A DNA stretch of 64,000 nucleotides from G963662675 sp963676845 (lineage in GTDB: Bacteria > Bacteroidota > Bacteroidia > Bacteroidales > Prolixibacteraceae): contig CAXXKK010000034.1 in the NCBI GenBank assembly GCA_963676845.2, forward strand, positions 62,001 through 126,000. The letters are read 5' to 3'. Of this stretch, positions 9,801 to 17,296 are shown one piece after another. The translations under genes were made by a program, and so were the position numbers. The notes under the pieces are model-generated. The model worked only from the letters and a program-made list of their open reading frames with translations. It was not told the origin of the DNA and did not search any database. Every line of letters starts with the position of its first letter. Position 1 is the first letter of the stretch.

Positions 9801-10550
9801 GTTGTGTGTTTCTGCTTTAAGCGAAAGCACTGTTTCAATATCTTTTACTTCGAAGAAGTCTGGTTTGTCTTGTGTCTTTGGAGCAAATTGCTCTACCGTT
9901 GGCCCTTGTACGAACGAGCAGTTGTCTTTATAGGCAGAAATAATTTTATTCGGATTGGTTTCGGATGTCTTTTTAATCATCTTGAAAAGAGATGATTCCA
10001 TTTCAACTCCATCAATAACAAATGATCCGTTGAAGATTTTATGGCGACAGTGTTCTGAGTTTACCTGAGAAAATCCAAATACTTCACTGTCTGTTAGTTT
10101 GCGACCTAGCTTCTCTGAAACGGAATTCAGATATTGGATTTCATCTTCACTTAATGCAAGTCCTTCCTGCTCATTGTATGCCGCAATATCATCAATCTCA
10201 ATAATAGGTTCCGGTTGCTTGTTGATGGTGAAAATTTCTTGTTCCAGTCCGTTGTACATACGTTGCAACATGTGGTCGTATGCAGCATCTTCATTCGGAA
10301 CTTCAAAAAACTCCTCGATTCGGATAATGCCTGAGATGCCCATGTTTTGGGTGATTTCAACGGCGTTGGTACTCCATGGAGTAATCATTTCTTTTCGAGG
10401 TCCTACGTAAAATCCTTCCAGTTTTTCATCATCAACATAAGTAGCTTCACCAAATAACCATACCAATTTTTCAATGTCGGAATCAGCAAAAGAACTTGTT
10501 GATTGAACAGCAATTACACTGTTTTGAGGAGTTTTAAAAAATGAAATCAT
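6861..10550 (-). CDS. purL: phosphoribosylformylglycinamidine synthase (single chain)
   Basis: Fourth step of de novo purine synthesis: converts FGAR, glutamine and ATP to FGAM. At 1,229 residues this is the large one-chain form that fuses the ATP-binding synthetase and glutaminase. The middle part has the AIRS-like ATP-binding sequence, including GLNxxxL-type KAETHNFPTTVEPFNGAATG and the second half-site near GHAPVAGMVD; the C-terminal class I glutaminase shows the nucleophile Cys in GVCNGCQLMVELG and the His/Glu pair in MPHLERAFKPW. It is monocistronic, with a TATCTTTG promoter element upstream and a terminator shared with fabD. Confidence 0.97.
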   Translation of the reverse strand: MISFFKTPQNSVIAVQSTSSFADSDIEKLVWLFGEATYVDDEKLEGFYVGPRKEMITPWSTNAVEITQNMGISGIIRIEEFFEVPNEDAAYDHMLQRMYNGLEQEIFTINKQPEPIIEIDDIAAYNEQEGLALSEDEIQYLNSVSEKLGRKLTDSEVFGFSQVNSEHCRHKIFNGSFVIDGVEMESSLFKMIKKTSETNPNKIISAYKDNCSFVQGPTVEQFAPKTQDKPDFFEVKDIETVLSLKAETHNFPTTVEPFNGAATGTGGEIRDRIAGGKGSLPIAGTAVYMTSYPRSEDSRNWEQATEERPWLYQTPEEILIKASNGASDFGNKFGQPLICGSVLTFEHFENYKKYGYDKVIMLAGGIGFGRKKDSLKDTPTKGDKVVLLGGDNYRIGMGGGAVSSVATGEFENAIELNAVQRANPEMQKRAYNAIRALSEADDNPIVSIHDHGAGGHLNCLSELVEETGGIIDTDKLPVGDPTLSQKEIIGNESQERMGLVMHEKDVEKLKNIADRERSPMYVIGESTGDMQFTFKNSKTGETPIDWQLAYMFGNPPKTVLTDKTEDSKFADLAYDQEKIESYVEDVLQLESVASKDWLTNKVDRSVTGRIAKQQGAGKLHLPLNNLGVITLDYQGISGLATSIGHAPVAGMVDAEKGSVLSISESLTNIIWAPMPDKIKSISLSANWMWPAKNPGENARIYKAVKAASDFACAIGVNIPTGKDSMSMTQKYKDDVVYSPGTVIISASGEVTDVKKVIEPVVVNDENKPLYYIDFSSTALALGGSAFGQVINKIGQEAPTVADAAYFVNAFNAIQNIIEDELIVAGHDVASGGLITTLLEMCFSDNESGLNLDLSGLGEADSTKVLFNENPAIVIQAADAAKLEAKLSEAAVKFVKIGTPSAKREVIIKINDKNYQFDIDSLRELWFKTSYLMDRKQSGEKLALERFQNYKKNELVYDFKNFTGKAADYGIDLKRREPSEIKTAIIREKGVNGDREMAYMLYLAGMDVKDVHMTDLIAGRETLKDVNLIVFVGGFSNSDVLGSAKGWAGAFKYNEKARIALENFYKREDTLSLGVCNGCQLMVELGLIYPEHKEMPKMLHNESHKFESAFLGIEIAENNSVMLNTMAGMKLGVWVAHGEGKFSLPYDEKEYNIPYKYANQFYPGNPNGSDYHTASICSKDGRHLAMMPHLERAFKPWQWAHYPTDRKKDEVAPWIEAFVNAREWIKANKK

Positions 10551-10594
10551 GTTTTATTTATTTTGTTTGAAAAGATGTGTTATAAAACACAGTG

Positions 10595-10602
10595 CAAAGA
10601 TA
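10595..10602 (-). promoter_or_regulatory. -7 promoter element of purL
   Basis: Minus-strand TATCTTTG, 44 bases upstream of the purL ATG, matches TAnnTTTG. No purine-box or riboswitch structure was recognised in the short leader. Confidence 0.5.
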
Positions 10603-10708
10603 AAAAATACTTAAGAAGAAATTGGTGCATTGTTTTTAAAAGAGGCTTAATGTGAATAAGTAAGTCGTTTTGTTAAAATACTATTCAGATCACCCCCTGT
10701 TTTTCTGC

Positions 10709-10716
10709 TAACTTTG
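10709..10716 (+). promoter_or_regulatory. -7 promoter element of the cysteine-cluster gene
   Basis: Plus-strand TAACTTTG matches TAnnTTTG and lies 17 bases before the ATG at 10734, implying a very short leader. Confidence 0.5.
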
Positions 10717-10733
10717 CTCAAAATTTAGTTGAG

Positions 10734-11243
10734 ATGGATTATAATTTTGAAGAATACAGAAGTTTGGTTTGTGAAGTTGATGAATTGGGTGAAAAACTTT
10801 CAACGGAGCATAAAACACATATGAAATGCAAAAAAGGATGCGATTTGTGTTGCATGGATTATAGCGTTTTTCCGGTTGAGTATTATGCTATTCAAAATGC
10901 ATTGGAAGAGCAATCTGTGGATTTTCAAGATTCTGTAGATGGTAGCTGCATCTTTTTAAAAGATCACGTTTGTCAAATATATGAGAATCGTCCGGTTATT
11001 TGCCGTACTCATGGTTTGCCCTTACTTTTTATGAATAATGATCAGTGGGAACTGTCGGCTTGTGAGTTAAACTTTACTGAGTTTGATGATGAAGAGTTCA
11101 ATACTGAAAATACGTTTCCTCAGGATAAATTTAATAGCAAGCTTTTCCTGTTAAATCAGAAATTCATCAAAGAAAATAAGCTGGATTATTCAGATTTTGA
11201 TCTGCTTGGAATAAAGAATTTAACTCAAAAAGGGAATCAATAA
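10734..11243 (+). CDS. YkgJ-family cysteine cluster protein
   Basis: A 169-residue soluble protein of the YkgJ/zinc- or iron-chelating cysteine-cluster family. The N-terminal CKKGCDLCC motif (about residues 33-41) and a second cluster formed by CIFLKDHVC and the RPVICRTHG sequence (about 73-101) give the eight-Cys/His pattern expected of the family, which is thought to bind iron-sulfur or zinc. Some relatives are linked to flagellin or rRNA modification, but no partner is present here. Its stop codon lies inside a bidirectional terminator hairpin. Confidence 0.85.
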   Translation: MDYNFEEYRSLVCEVDELGEKLSTEHKTHMKCKKGCDLCCMDYSVFPVEYYAIQNALEEQSVDFQDSVDGSCIFLKDHVCQIYENRPVICRTHGLPLLFMNNDQWELSACELNFTEFDDEEFNTENTFPQDKFNSKLFLLNQKFIKENKLDYSDFDLLGIKNLTQKGNQ

Positions 11244-11256
11244 ATGATTCCCTTTT
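11228..11256. terminator. bidirectional terminator overlapping a stop codon
   Basis: Perfect 12-bp inverted repeat AAAAGGGAATCA/TGATTCCCTTTT with a 5-base loop between convergent genes. The TAA stop of the cysteine-cluster gene lies in the loop. Confidence 0.85.
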
Positions 11257-11279
11257 AAATTTTCATGACGTATTTCAAA

Positions 11280-12125
11280 TTATTTTAATGCATCTGCAAT
11301 TGCTTTTGAAAGCGAAGTAGTTGGTCTGCCGATTAATTTTGATAATTCATGACTATCGTCGTATAAATCGCCTTTTTCTGTTGAAACGTGAGTTCCTGCG
11401 AAGAATTGAGCCATTCCCTCAGGCATACCAGCACCTTCCAGTATTTTAGCGTATTCTTCAACCGCAACATTTGAGTAAGGGATTGTTTTTTCGGCTTGTT
11501 TTGATAATTCTGCAGCAAAATCACTCATCGTAAAGGATTCGTCTCCTGCAAGCTCATAGGTTTTTCCGGCATGTCCATTAGAAGATAAAACGACAGCAGC
11601 AGCTTCCGCAAAATCTTCACGGGTTGCCGATGAAATCTTACCTTCACCAGAACTACCAACTAAAGTGCCCTGGGTTACAACATCGGAAACTGTCATGGTA
11701 TAATTTTCTGTGTACCATCCATTTCGAAGGATTGTATAAGGTATTCCTGAATCCTTGATGAGTTTTTCTGTTCCTATATGTTCTCCTGCCAGTGCCAGAG
11801 TTGAGGTGTCTGCACGTAAGAGACTGGTATAAACGATTTCTTTTACACCCGCTATTTTTGCTGAGTTGATCACGTTTTCATGTTGTTCCAAGCGTTTGCC
11901 AATTTCATTCCCGGAGATAAGCAATAGTTTGTCGATCCCTTTTAAAGCATCGACTTGGTTTGTGGTTTCCATATAATCAAATGCTTTTGCTTCAACTCCC
12001 AAACTCGCCGCTTTTTCAACGGAACGAACAAAGGCTACAATATTCTCCGCAGGTACTTTTTCTTTTAATTTTTCAACAACAATTTGTCCTAATTGTCCGG
12101 TTGCTCCAGTTACTCCTATTTTCAT
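11280..12125 (-). CDS. NmrA-type NAD(P)H-dependent quinone oxidoreductase
   Basis: A 281-residue atypical short-chain dehydrogenase like E. coli YtfG (QOR2). The Rossmann start GVTGATGQLGQ (residues 4-14) binds NAD(P)H, followed by the FVRS segment that reads the adenosine phosphate; the NmrA-family YTSLLRADTS and PYTILRNGWYTEN sequences are in the middle. Family members reduce quinones or sense redox state. It is transcribed divergently from an HxlR-type regulator; the equivalent pairing (ytfG with ytfH) is known in enterobacteria, so regulation by that neighbour is probable. Confidence 0.88.
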   Translation of the reverse strand: MKIGVTGATGQLGQIVVEKLKEKVPAENIVAFVRSVEKAASLGVEAKAFDYMETTNQVDALKGIDKLLLISGNEIGKRLEQHENVINSAKIAGVKEIVYTSLLRADTSTLALAGEHIGTEKLIKDSGIPYTILRNGWYTENYTMTVSDVVTQGTLVGSSGEGKISSATREDFAEAAAVVLSSNGHAGKTYELAGDESFTMSDFAAELSKQAEKTIPYSNVAVEEYAKILEGAGMPEGMAQFFAGTHVSTEKGDLYDDSHELSKLIGRPTTSLSKAIADALK

Positions 12126-12170
12126 TACTTTATTTTTTAATAATTAATAACTATACAATATTTGCTCTTA

Positions 12171-12262
12171 AAAAGTATTTAACTTACTTTTGGAGAGTTG
12201 AAAATAAAAAGTAAGTTTCAATTATCCAATAACTTACATGAGGGTTTTGTACTTACTTTTGG
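12171..12262. promoter_or_regulatory. palindromic operator region between reductase and HxlR genes
   Basis: The spacer contains AACTTACTTTT (12181-12191) and its perfect inverted copy AAAAGTAAGTT (12207-12217) 15 bases apart, plus AACTTACATG at 12231-12240 and ACTTACTTTTGG at 12251-12262. AAGTA and TACTT half-sites 7 bases apart also occur at 12174-12190. HxlR regulators such as YodB bind TACT/AGTA inverted repeats, so this is a likely autoregulatory operator. TACTTTTG within the last copy also matches the TAnnTTTG -7 element for the HxlR gene. Confidence 0.65.
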
Positions 12263-12289
12263 GTTAGATTTATTAATAACCAGTAGATT

Positions 12290-12673
12290 ATGAACGAAAA
12301 TATTTTGAAAAAGTTTGATAATACGGAACACTGTCCGGTAAGAAATGTGATGGACAGGATTGGAGATAAATGGTCAACGCTGGTTTTATTACTACTGGAT
12401 GAAGGAGAAGTATTACGGTTTAATGAATTGAACAAGTATATTGGGACAATTTCGCAGAAGATGTTGACCGTTACCTTGAAAACATTGGAAGCAGATGGCT
12501 TGATCAATCGTAAAGTATATCCGCAAATACCTCCAAAAGTGGAATATCGCTTAACCCAACGCGGACAAAGTTTAATGCCTCATATACATGCTTTGGTTAA
12601 CTGGTCGAAAGAGAATATGGATGAGATTCAACTTTCAAGAAAGAAGTACGAAGAAGAAGCTTTAAATAACTAA
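12290..12673 (+). CDS. HxlR-family transcriptional regulator
   Basis: A 127-residue MarR-like winged-helix regulator. The family signature is clear: CPVRNVMDRIGDKW near residue 16, with the conserved N-terminal Cys that acts as a redox or electrophile sensor in YodB, HypR and QorR; the recognition helix region ISQKMLTVTLKTLEADGLI; and the wing sequence VEYRLTQRG. It lies divergent to a quinone oxidoreductase, with a multi-copy palindrome between the two genes, so it probably represses that gene and senses quinones or diamide-like electrophiles. The sensing ligand is inference. Confidence 0.92.
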   Translation: MNENILKKFDNTEHCPVRNVMDRIGDKWSTLVLLLLDEGEVLRFNELNKYIGTISQKMLTVTLKTLEADGLINRKVYPQIPPKVEYRLTQRGQSLMPHIHALVNWSKENMDEIQLSRKKYEEEALNN

Positions 12674-12680
12674 TAAGGGA

Positions 12681-13286
12681 TTATTTTTTAAAGTTGATTG
12701 TATAGTTCTTGTCATTTCCATATAAATTATGAAACTTGAAATTTGAGTTGTAAGCCAGTTCTTTCACATCTTCAATTTTCAATTTATCAGGGTCGCCAGC
12801 TAATTCCGTAATAGATAAAATCCCATTTTTTGTCAACATCCTGTAGGATTCATCAAAGTATTCAACTTTGTTCTCAACTTCACCAATTACAGTAACCATA
12901 TATATTCTAGAGAAACTATTATCTGGAAAATTGAAATTTTCACCATTGCAGAGATGATATTCAACATTTGTGATGGCTCTTTTAGAAATACGCTTTTTTG
13001 CGTGATCAAGCATTTCTTGTTGAATGTCTGCTAAAACTAATTTCCCAAAGGGTAATGATCTGGCAACAGGTATACTAAAATACCCGGGTCCGGGACCAAG
13101 TTCCAATACCTTGAAATCATCTTTTAGTTCAAGTCTTTTGATTAACTTTTTGGGTGACAAGAATATGTTTCTAAAAGGAATTAATAAAGTGAATGCCATT
13201 TGGTATGGAAATACCCCTTTTGTCGCAAATCTTTTTGCTATTCCTGGGTTTTGAGAGATAGTATCTTTACTGATAAGATTTTGCAT
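12681..13286 (-). CDS. class I SAM-dependent methyltransferase
   Basis: A 201-residue protein of the UbiE/COQ5-like methyltransferase fold. Motif I VLELGPGPGYFSIPVA (about 55-70) binds the methionine part of SAM, the acidic residue of LVLADIQQEML ends strand 2, and the motif IV-like IYMVTVIGEVE and motif SITELAGDP follow. The substrate is not evident; the N-terminal amphipathic stretch could sit at the membrane. The start overlaps the end of the upstream DUF6326 gene by 20 bases, so translation is probably coupled and the product may act with that membrane protein. Confidence 0.85.
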   Translation of the reverse strand: MQNLISKDTISQNPGIAKRFATKGVFPYQMAFTLLIPFRNIFLSPKKLIKRLELKDDFKVLELGPGPGYFSIPVARSLPFGKLVLADIQQEMLDHAKKRISKRAITNVEYHLCNGENFNFPDNSFSRIYMVTVIGEVENKVEYFDESYRMLTKNGILSITELAGDPDKLKIEDVKELAYNSNFKFHNLYGNDKNYTINFKK

Positions 13287-13662
13287 TTTTCCATTTTATA
13301 GCTGTCCAAAGTATAAAAAAACAGGTTGAGATTTCTATTATACTAAAGAAAAAATAATGGAGGCTATTCTCATCAACGAGTAAACTGCCAGCTTGTATGA
13401 TGAATAGTAAAAGTGGCATTGCGATATTGAAAATCCTATTCCATTTGTATTTTGCGAATCTCGATAATATAATCATTAACATTGGTATCTCCATGAGGAT
13501 GGCAAATCCAAATAAAAACTCTTGTGTTAACTCCATTGTCCCAACTCTTCCGTTGAGTATATCTTGCAAATCAGCGGAATACATTAAGGTAAAAACATCG
13601 CAAAAAATGAAGTTTACAACCAAAAATATCCAGCTGAAAGAGAGAATGATTTTTTTGTCCAT
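13267..13662 (-). CDS. DUF6326 family membrane protein
   Basis: A 131-residue integral membrane protein with four hydrophobic helices (about 5-25, 47-67, 78-95 and 104-124). The pattern CDVFTLMYSADLQDILNG after helix 1 and the EIPMLMIILSR helix match what I know of the DUF6326 family, whose function is undescribed. First gene of a two-gene operon with an overlapping SAM methyltransferase. Confidence 0.7.
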   Translation of the reverse strand: MDKKIILSFSWIFLVVNFIFCDVFTLMYSADLQDILNGRVGTMELTQEFLFGFAILMEIPMLMIILSRFAKYKWNRIFNIAMPLLLFIIQAGSLLVDENSLHYFFFSIIEISTCFFILWTAIKWKNAKSYQ

Positions 13663-13815
13663 TTTTAAATTGCTTGTTGATTTTATTATTAGGCGGTTCT
13701 AACAAAAAATTGTTACAACAAGTCTAAGTATTTAATGGTTCTTTAATAAAATTCTACAAATTATAAAACCATTTTTATCCTGAATTGTACCTATTCCTAT
13801 AGAAATATCTGGAAA

Positions 13816-14448
13816 ATGTTGAGGGATATACGACAGAATTACAATCAATTTAAATTGGATAGGAATGACTTAATAAACAGACCAATTTTGTTTTTTGACT
13901 TCTGGTTACAAGAAGCAATTAAACTGAAGGTTAATGAACCTACAGCCATGACAATTTCAACTGCAAAGGATGGCTATCCGGACTCTCGAATTGTTTTATT
14001 GAAAGATTTAACTGATGAAGGATTTATCTTTTTTACGAACTATATCAGTACAAAAGGAAATCAAATTTTGCATAATGATAGAGTTGCGTTAAACTTTTTT
14101 TGGCCGGAAATGGAAAGACAGGTTCGGGTAAAGGGAACTGCTCAAAAGGTTGATGAAGCTTATTCAACGGATTATTTTAAATCCAGACCACGTGATAGTC
14201 AACTTGCTGCAATTGCTTCGGAACAGAGCAAAGAACTAAAAAGCAGAGAAGAGCTTGATGCAAAATTCAAACAATTAAATAAAGCTCTGCATGATAAGGA
14301 AATTGAGAAACCAGCTCATTGGGGTGGATATATTGTAAAGCCATTTGAAATTGAATTTTGGCAGGGGAGGGCAAACCGGCTTCATGATCGTTTTCGATAT
14401 TACCTGCAAACAGATGGTTCGTGGTTAATTAAAAGGCTTTCACCTTGA
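13816..14448 (+). CDS. pdxH: pyridoxamine 5'-phosphate oxidase
   Basis: Oxidises pyridoxine or pyridoxamine 5'-phosphate to pyridoxal phosphate using FMN and oxygen, the last step of vitamin B6 salvage. The 210-residue length is standard. FMN-binding sequences are present: SRIVLLKDLTDEGFIFFTNY (about 55-74), the Ser/Lys-rich TKGNQI turn, the FWPEMERQVRVKG strand pair, and the C-terminal WGGY...EIEFWQG...RLHDRF active-site motif with the conserved Arg and His. It stands alone, followed by a weak hairpin. Confidence 0.95.
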   Translation: MLRDIRQNYNQFKLDRNDLINRPILFFDFWLQEAIKLKVNEPTAMTISTAKDGYPDSRIVLLKDLTDEGFIFFTNYISTKGNQILHNDRVALNFFWPEMERQVRVKGTAQKVDEAYSTDYFKSRPRDSQLAAIASEQSKELKSREELDAKFKQLNKALHDKEIEKPAHWGGYIVKPFEIEFWQGRANRLHDRFRYYLQTDGSWLIKRLSP

Positions 14449-14463
14449 ATTGTAGAAAAGATG

Positions 14464-14513
14464 AGAGTGTCTAAGAAGAAGATGTTGCGACCTGTTGATC
14501 TTAGATAGACTCT
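14464..14513 (+). terminator. hairpin downstream of pdxH
   Basis: AGAGT-TCTAAGA pairs with TCTTAGA-ACTCT with a small internal loop. Only a short T run follows, so it may be a weak terminator. The rest of the spacer to 14853 holds a phased A-tract region and the DUF1015 terminator, with no convincing gene. Confidence 0.4.
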
Positions 14514-14631
14514 TTATGTACATGTTATAAATCTGCATTAACGGAGAGGTTCCTGCGGGGAAAGGAAGAGCTTCTGTAGGATTTTGAACCTTCCAGCATC
14601 ATTTTTTTGCTTTTCTGCTGTACTGGAATGC

Positions 14632-14801
14632 AAAAAAACTTGCAAGATTTGAGAAAAGACACTGCAGGGACCGAAATTTTCAAGCAGAATCACAAAAAAG
14701 TTCGCAGAATTTGCAAAAAATGCAGATGAGAAACAAAAAAATTAGCAGGAAGACCTAAAAATGATACAGAACTTAAAAAGAGACTTGCAGAGAAGAAAAA
14801 A
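14632..14801. repeat. degenerate 21-bp repeat with phased A-tracts
   Basis: Nine A/T tracts of 4-7 bases have centres near 14635, 14656, 14677, 14697, 14718, 14738, 14759, 14777 and 14799, a spacing of about 18-21.5 bases, i.e. two helical turns. A GCAG or close variant lies between most tracts at similar spacing (14642, 14664, 14684, 14704, 14722, 14745, 14767, 14787). Phased A-tracts bend DNA. In one plus-strand frame the unit reads as lysine-rich heptads from an ATG at 14628, interrupted by a TGA near 14726, so a decayed coiled-coil gene is the alternative. The last A-tract doubles as the U run of the DUF1015 terminator. Confidence 0.55.
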
Positions 14802-14828
14802 GCGATACTGAAATGATTCAATATCGCC
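14796..14828 (-). terminator. rho-independent terminator after the DUF1015 gene
   Basis: On the minus strand GCGATATTGAA pairs with TTCAGTATCGC (one mismatch) followed by TTTTTT. Located 26 bases after the DUF1015 stop codon. Confidence 0.8.
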
Positions 14829-14853
14829 TTTCTTATATATAAGAAATAATTTC

Positions 14854-16104
14854 TTAGTCTAATTTGTGGATTACCAATCCGGAACGAAGTTTTGGTTCAA
14901 ACCATGTTGTTTTAGGTGGCATGATATTTCCTGTATCTGCAATGTCAATTAGTTGTTTCATAGAAACTGGATAAAGTGCAAAAGCAACTTTCATATCACC
15001 ATTGTCAACACGCTTTTTCAGTTCTCCCAAACCACGAATTCCACCAACAAATTCAATTCTAGTTGAAGTTCTTAGATCCTGAATATCCAGAATTGGTTCC
15101 AAAACCTGTTTTGAAAGGATGGTTACATCCAGAACACTAATTGGATCGTTATCATCGTAAGTTCCTGCTTTTGCAGAAAGTTTGTACCATTTACCATCCA
15201 AATACATGCTTAATTCATGAAGCTGAGAGGGTTTGTAAATATCAGCACCCATTTCTTCAACATCAAAACCTTCACCTAATTTGCTGATAAGTTCAGTTTC
15301 TGACAAACCATTTAAATCTTTTACAACACGATTGTAATCAATGATTTGTAGTTGATTGTCAGGAAAATGAACAGCCATGAAATAGTTGTATGATTCATTT
15401 CCTGTATGATTTGGATTTTGAGCTTTGCGTTCGAGGCCGATACGTGCAGCAGCAGCAGTACGGTGGTGACCGTCAGCTACATAAGTTGCAGGCACTTTGG
15501 TTTCGAAAAGTTTCTCAATTTCCTTATTGGTTTCTGCATTGCGGATAGCCCAAAAATGATGACCAAAACCATCTTCGGCAACAAAATCGTAATCAGCTTC
15601 CTGGTTTTTCACAATTGATTCAACAATGGCATCAATTTCAGGAACTGCTTTATATGAGAAGAAAACGGGTTCAATGTTCGCATTCAGATAGCGAGTCAGG
15701 ATCATGCGGTCTTCTTCTTTGTCCGGACGGGTAAGCTCGTGCTTTTTAATGATTCCGTTATGATAGTCATCACAGGCAGCAGCACCAACAATTCCGTACT
15801 GAGTGCGGCCATTCATGGTTTGTGCATAGATGTAATAACGAGCTTCTTCGTCTTCCACTAACCAACCTTTTTCCTGGAATGCTTTAAAATTCTCAACAGA
15901 TTTGCTGTAAACTTCTTCGGAGTGAACATCAGTCCCATCAGGGCAATCAATTTCTGCACGAGTGATGTGCAATAAAGAATTTTCTTTTCCTGAAGCCATT
16001 TGAGCTGCTTCTGTACTGTTCATCACGTCGTAAGGAAGACAAGCTAAGTCTTCTACAATTTCCGTTGGTGGACGTAGTCCTTTAAATGCCTTAATGGTTG
16101 CCAT
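14854..16104 (-). CDS. DUF1015 family protein
   Basis: A 416-residue cytoplasmic protein of the DUF1015 (SerB/serine-kinase-like) family. The N-terminal IKAFKGLRPP and PYDV motifs, the central IIKKHELTRPDKEEDR motif and the YVADGHHRTAAAARI motif are diagnostic. In some archaea and bacteria relatives are ADP-dependent or free serine kinases, and in Bacteroidota the gene is often next to serA and serC, as here, which fits a role in serine or phosphoserine metabolism. Whether this protein is an active kinase is not shown by sequence alone. Confidence 0.88.
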   Translation of the reverse strand: MATIKAFKGLRPPTEIVEDLACLPYDVMNSTEAAQMASGKENSLLHITRAEIDCPDGTDVHSEEVYSKSVENFKAFQEKGWLVEDEEARYYIYAQTMNGRTQYGIVGAAACDDYHNGIIKKHELTRPDKEEDRMILTRYLNANIEPVFFSYKAVPEIDAIVESIVKNQEADYDFVAEDGFGHHFWAIRNAETNKEIEKLFETKVPATYVADGHHRTAAAARIGLERKAQNPNHTGNESYNYFMAVHFPDNQLQIIDYNRVVKDLNGLSETELISKLGEGFDVEEMGADIYKPSQLHELSMYLDGKWYKLSAKAGTYDDNDPISVLDVTILSKQVLEPILDIQDLRTSTRIEFVGGIRGLGELKKRVDNGDMKVAFALYPVSMKQLIDIADTGNIMPPKTTWFEPKLRSGLVIHKLD

Positions 16105-16167
16105 ACAATTATTATCTTTTTTTGAGGATGCAATAATCCTGTTTTTATTTCAGTATTCCAATAAAAA

Positions 16168-16175
16168 CAAAATTA
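16168..16175 (-). promoter_or_regulatory. -7 promoter element of the DUF1015 gene
   Basis: Minus-strand TAATTTTG matches TAnnTTTG, 63 bases before the ATG at 16104. It suggests that DUF1015 can be transcribed separately from serA. Confidence 0.4.
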
Positions 16176-16215
16176 GGGGATTTATTATTAATTGATAATT
16201 AATAAAACTAAATTC

Positions 16216-17136
16216 TTATTTGTTTACACGGAATGTTTCATTTCCTTTTTCAAAGAAGGAGACAATCTGTTCTGCTGCAGCTATACCTGCGTTTATATTT
16301 GCTTCACAGGTTTGAGCTCCCATTTTTTTAGGTGTAAAAAAGTATCGTCCTTTAAATTTATCTTCAAAAACAGAAGCACAATCCGGAGTAATGTCTGCAA
16401 GATATTTTACATCTGTTCTTTTTTCAAGAAACTCACATAAATCATCTTCATTAATAACTTCTTTGCGTGCTGTATTTATGAGAATTGAATTTTGCTTTAA
16501 ATGTTTTAGTATTTCCATACTTACTGATTTGATGTGTTCTCCTCGTGCAGGAACATGGATTGAAACAATGTCTGAAGTTGCATAAAGCTCTTCCAGTGAG
16601 TTTGTTACTTCTAAACCTTCAGATATTGCCTGAGTTTTGCTGTAACGGGTAAAAACTTTGATTTTCATTCCCAAACCACGGGCAATTCGATGTACATTTC
16701 TGGCAACATAGCCATAGCCATGCAGTCCTAAAGTCCTTCCCCGAAGTTCACCTCCGGGCTTTCCGGTAAAGAATTCACGGACTCCATAGATGGCAAGACC
16801 GATTGCCAGTTCCGCTACTGCGTTTGAGTTCTGACCGGGGGTATTCATCACAACGATCCCTTTCTTTTTTGCAGTAGAGATATCAACATTATCATATCCG
16901 GCTCCGGCTCTTACAATAATCTTGAGGTTTGTAGAAGCATCTAATAATTCGTTATCAATAATGTCACTTCTGATAATGATTGCTTCTGTGTTTTTTGAAG
17001 CTTCTATTAATTCTGATTTTGACTTGTAACTTTCAAGAAGCTCCAGGTGATAACCAGCCTGATTGAAAATATCAGCTATCTTTTGAATAGCTACAGGGGC
17101 AAATGGCTTTTGGGTGGCAATTAATACTTTTCTCAT
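16216..17136 (-). CDS. serA: 3-phosphoglycerate dehydrogenase-type D-2-hydroxyacid dehydrogenase
   Basis: Probable first enzyme of serine synthesis, oxidising 3-phosphoglycerate with NAD+. The 306 residues form the catalytic and Rossmann domains only; there is no ACT regulatory domain. Visible motifs: IVRAGAGYDNVD (74-85), the NAD-binding GLHGYGYVARNVHRIARG (137-154), and the catalytic Arg in NTARKEVIN (R224). The usual catalytic His of the TPH-x-GG-x-T motif is replaced: the sequence is TPKKMGAQT with K270 at that place. It lies just downstream of serC, separated by a terminator, and upstream of DUF1015, supporting the pathway assignment. Confidence 0.85.
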   Translation of the reverse strand: MRKVLIATQKPFAPVAIQKIADIFNQAGYHLELLESYKSKSELIEASKNTEAIIIRSDIIDNELLDASTNLKIIVRAGAGYDNVDISTAKKKGIVVMNTPGQNSNAVAELAIGLAIYGVREFFTGKPGGELRGRTLGLHGYGYVARNVHRIARGLGMKIKVFTRYSKTQAISEGLEVTNSLEELYATSDIVSIHVPARGEHIKSVSMEILKHLKQNSILINTARKEVINEDDLCEFLEKRTDVKYLADITPDCASVFEDKFKGRYFFTPKKMGAQTCEANINAGIAAAEQIVSFFEKGNETFRVNK

Positions 17137-17251
17137 TTGTTGAAAATTTATAGTGTATTAAGGATTTCAAGAAAAAGTTAACCAATCCTGTCTATTGCTT
17201 TTGAACGAATAATATTTATGTTCGTTTCATTTCCCCCGGTATAAAACAAAA

Positions 17252-17274
17252 AGAGCAGGAAAAAATCCTGCTCT
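17252..17274 (-). terminator. rho-independent terminator of serC
   Basis: Perfect 9-bp hairpin AGAGCAGGA/TCCTGCTCT with a minus-strand T-rich run (TTTTTGTTTT). It lies between serC and serA, so full read-through into serA is not expected. Confidence 0.85.
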
Positions 17275-17296
17275 CTTATCGTATTGTGTCTTGTAA

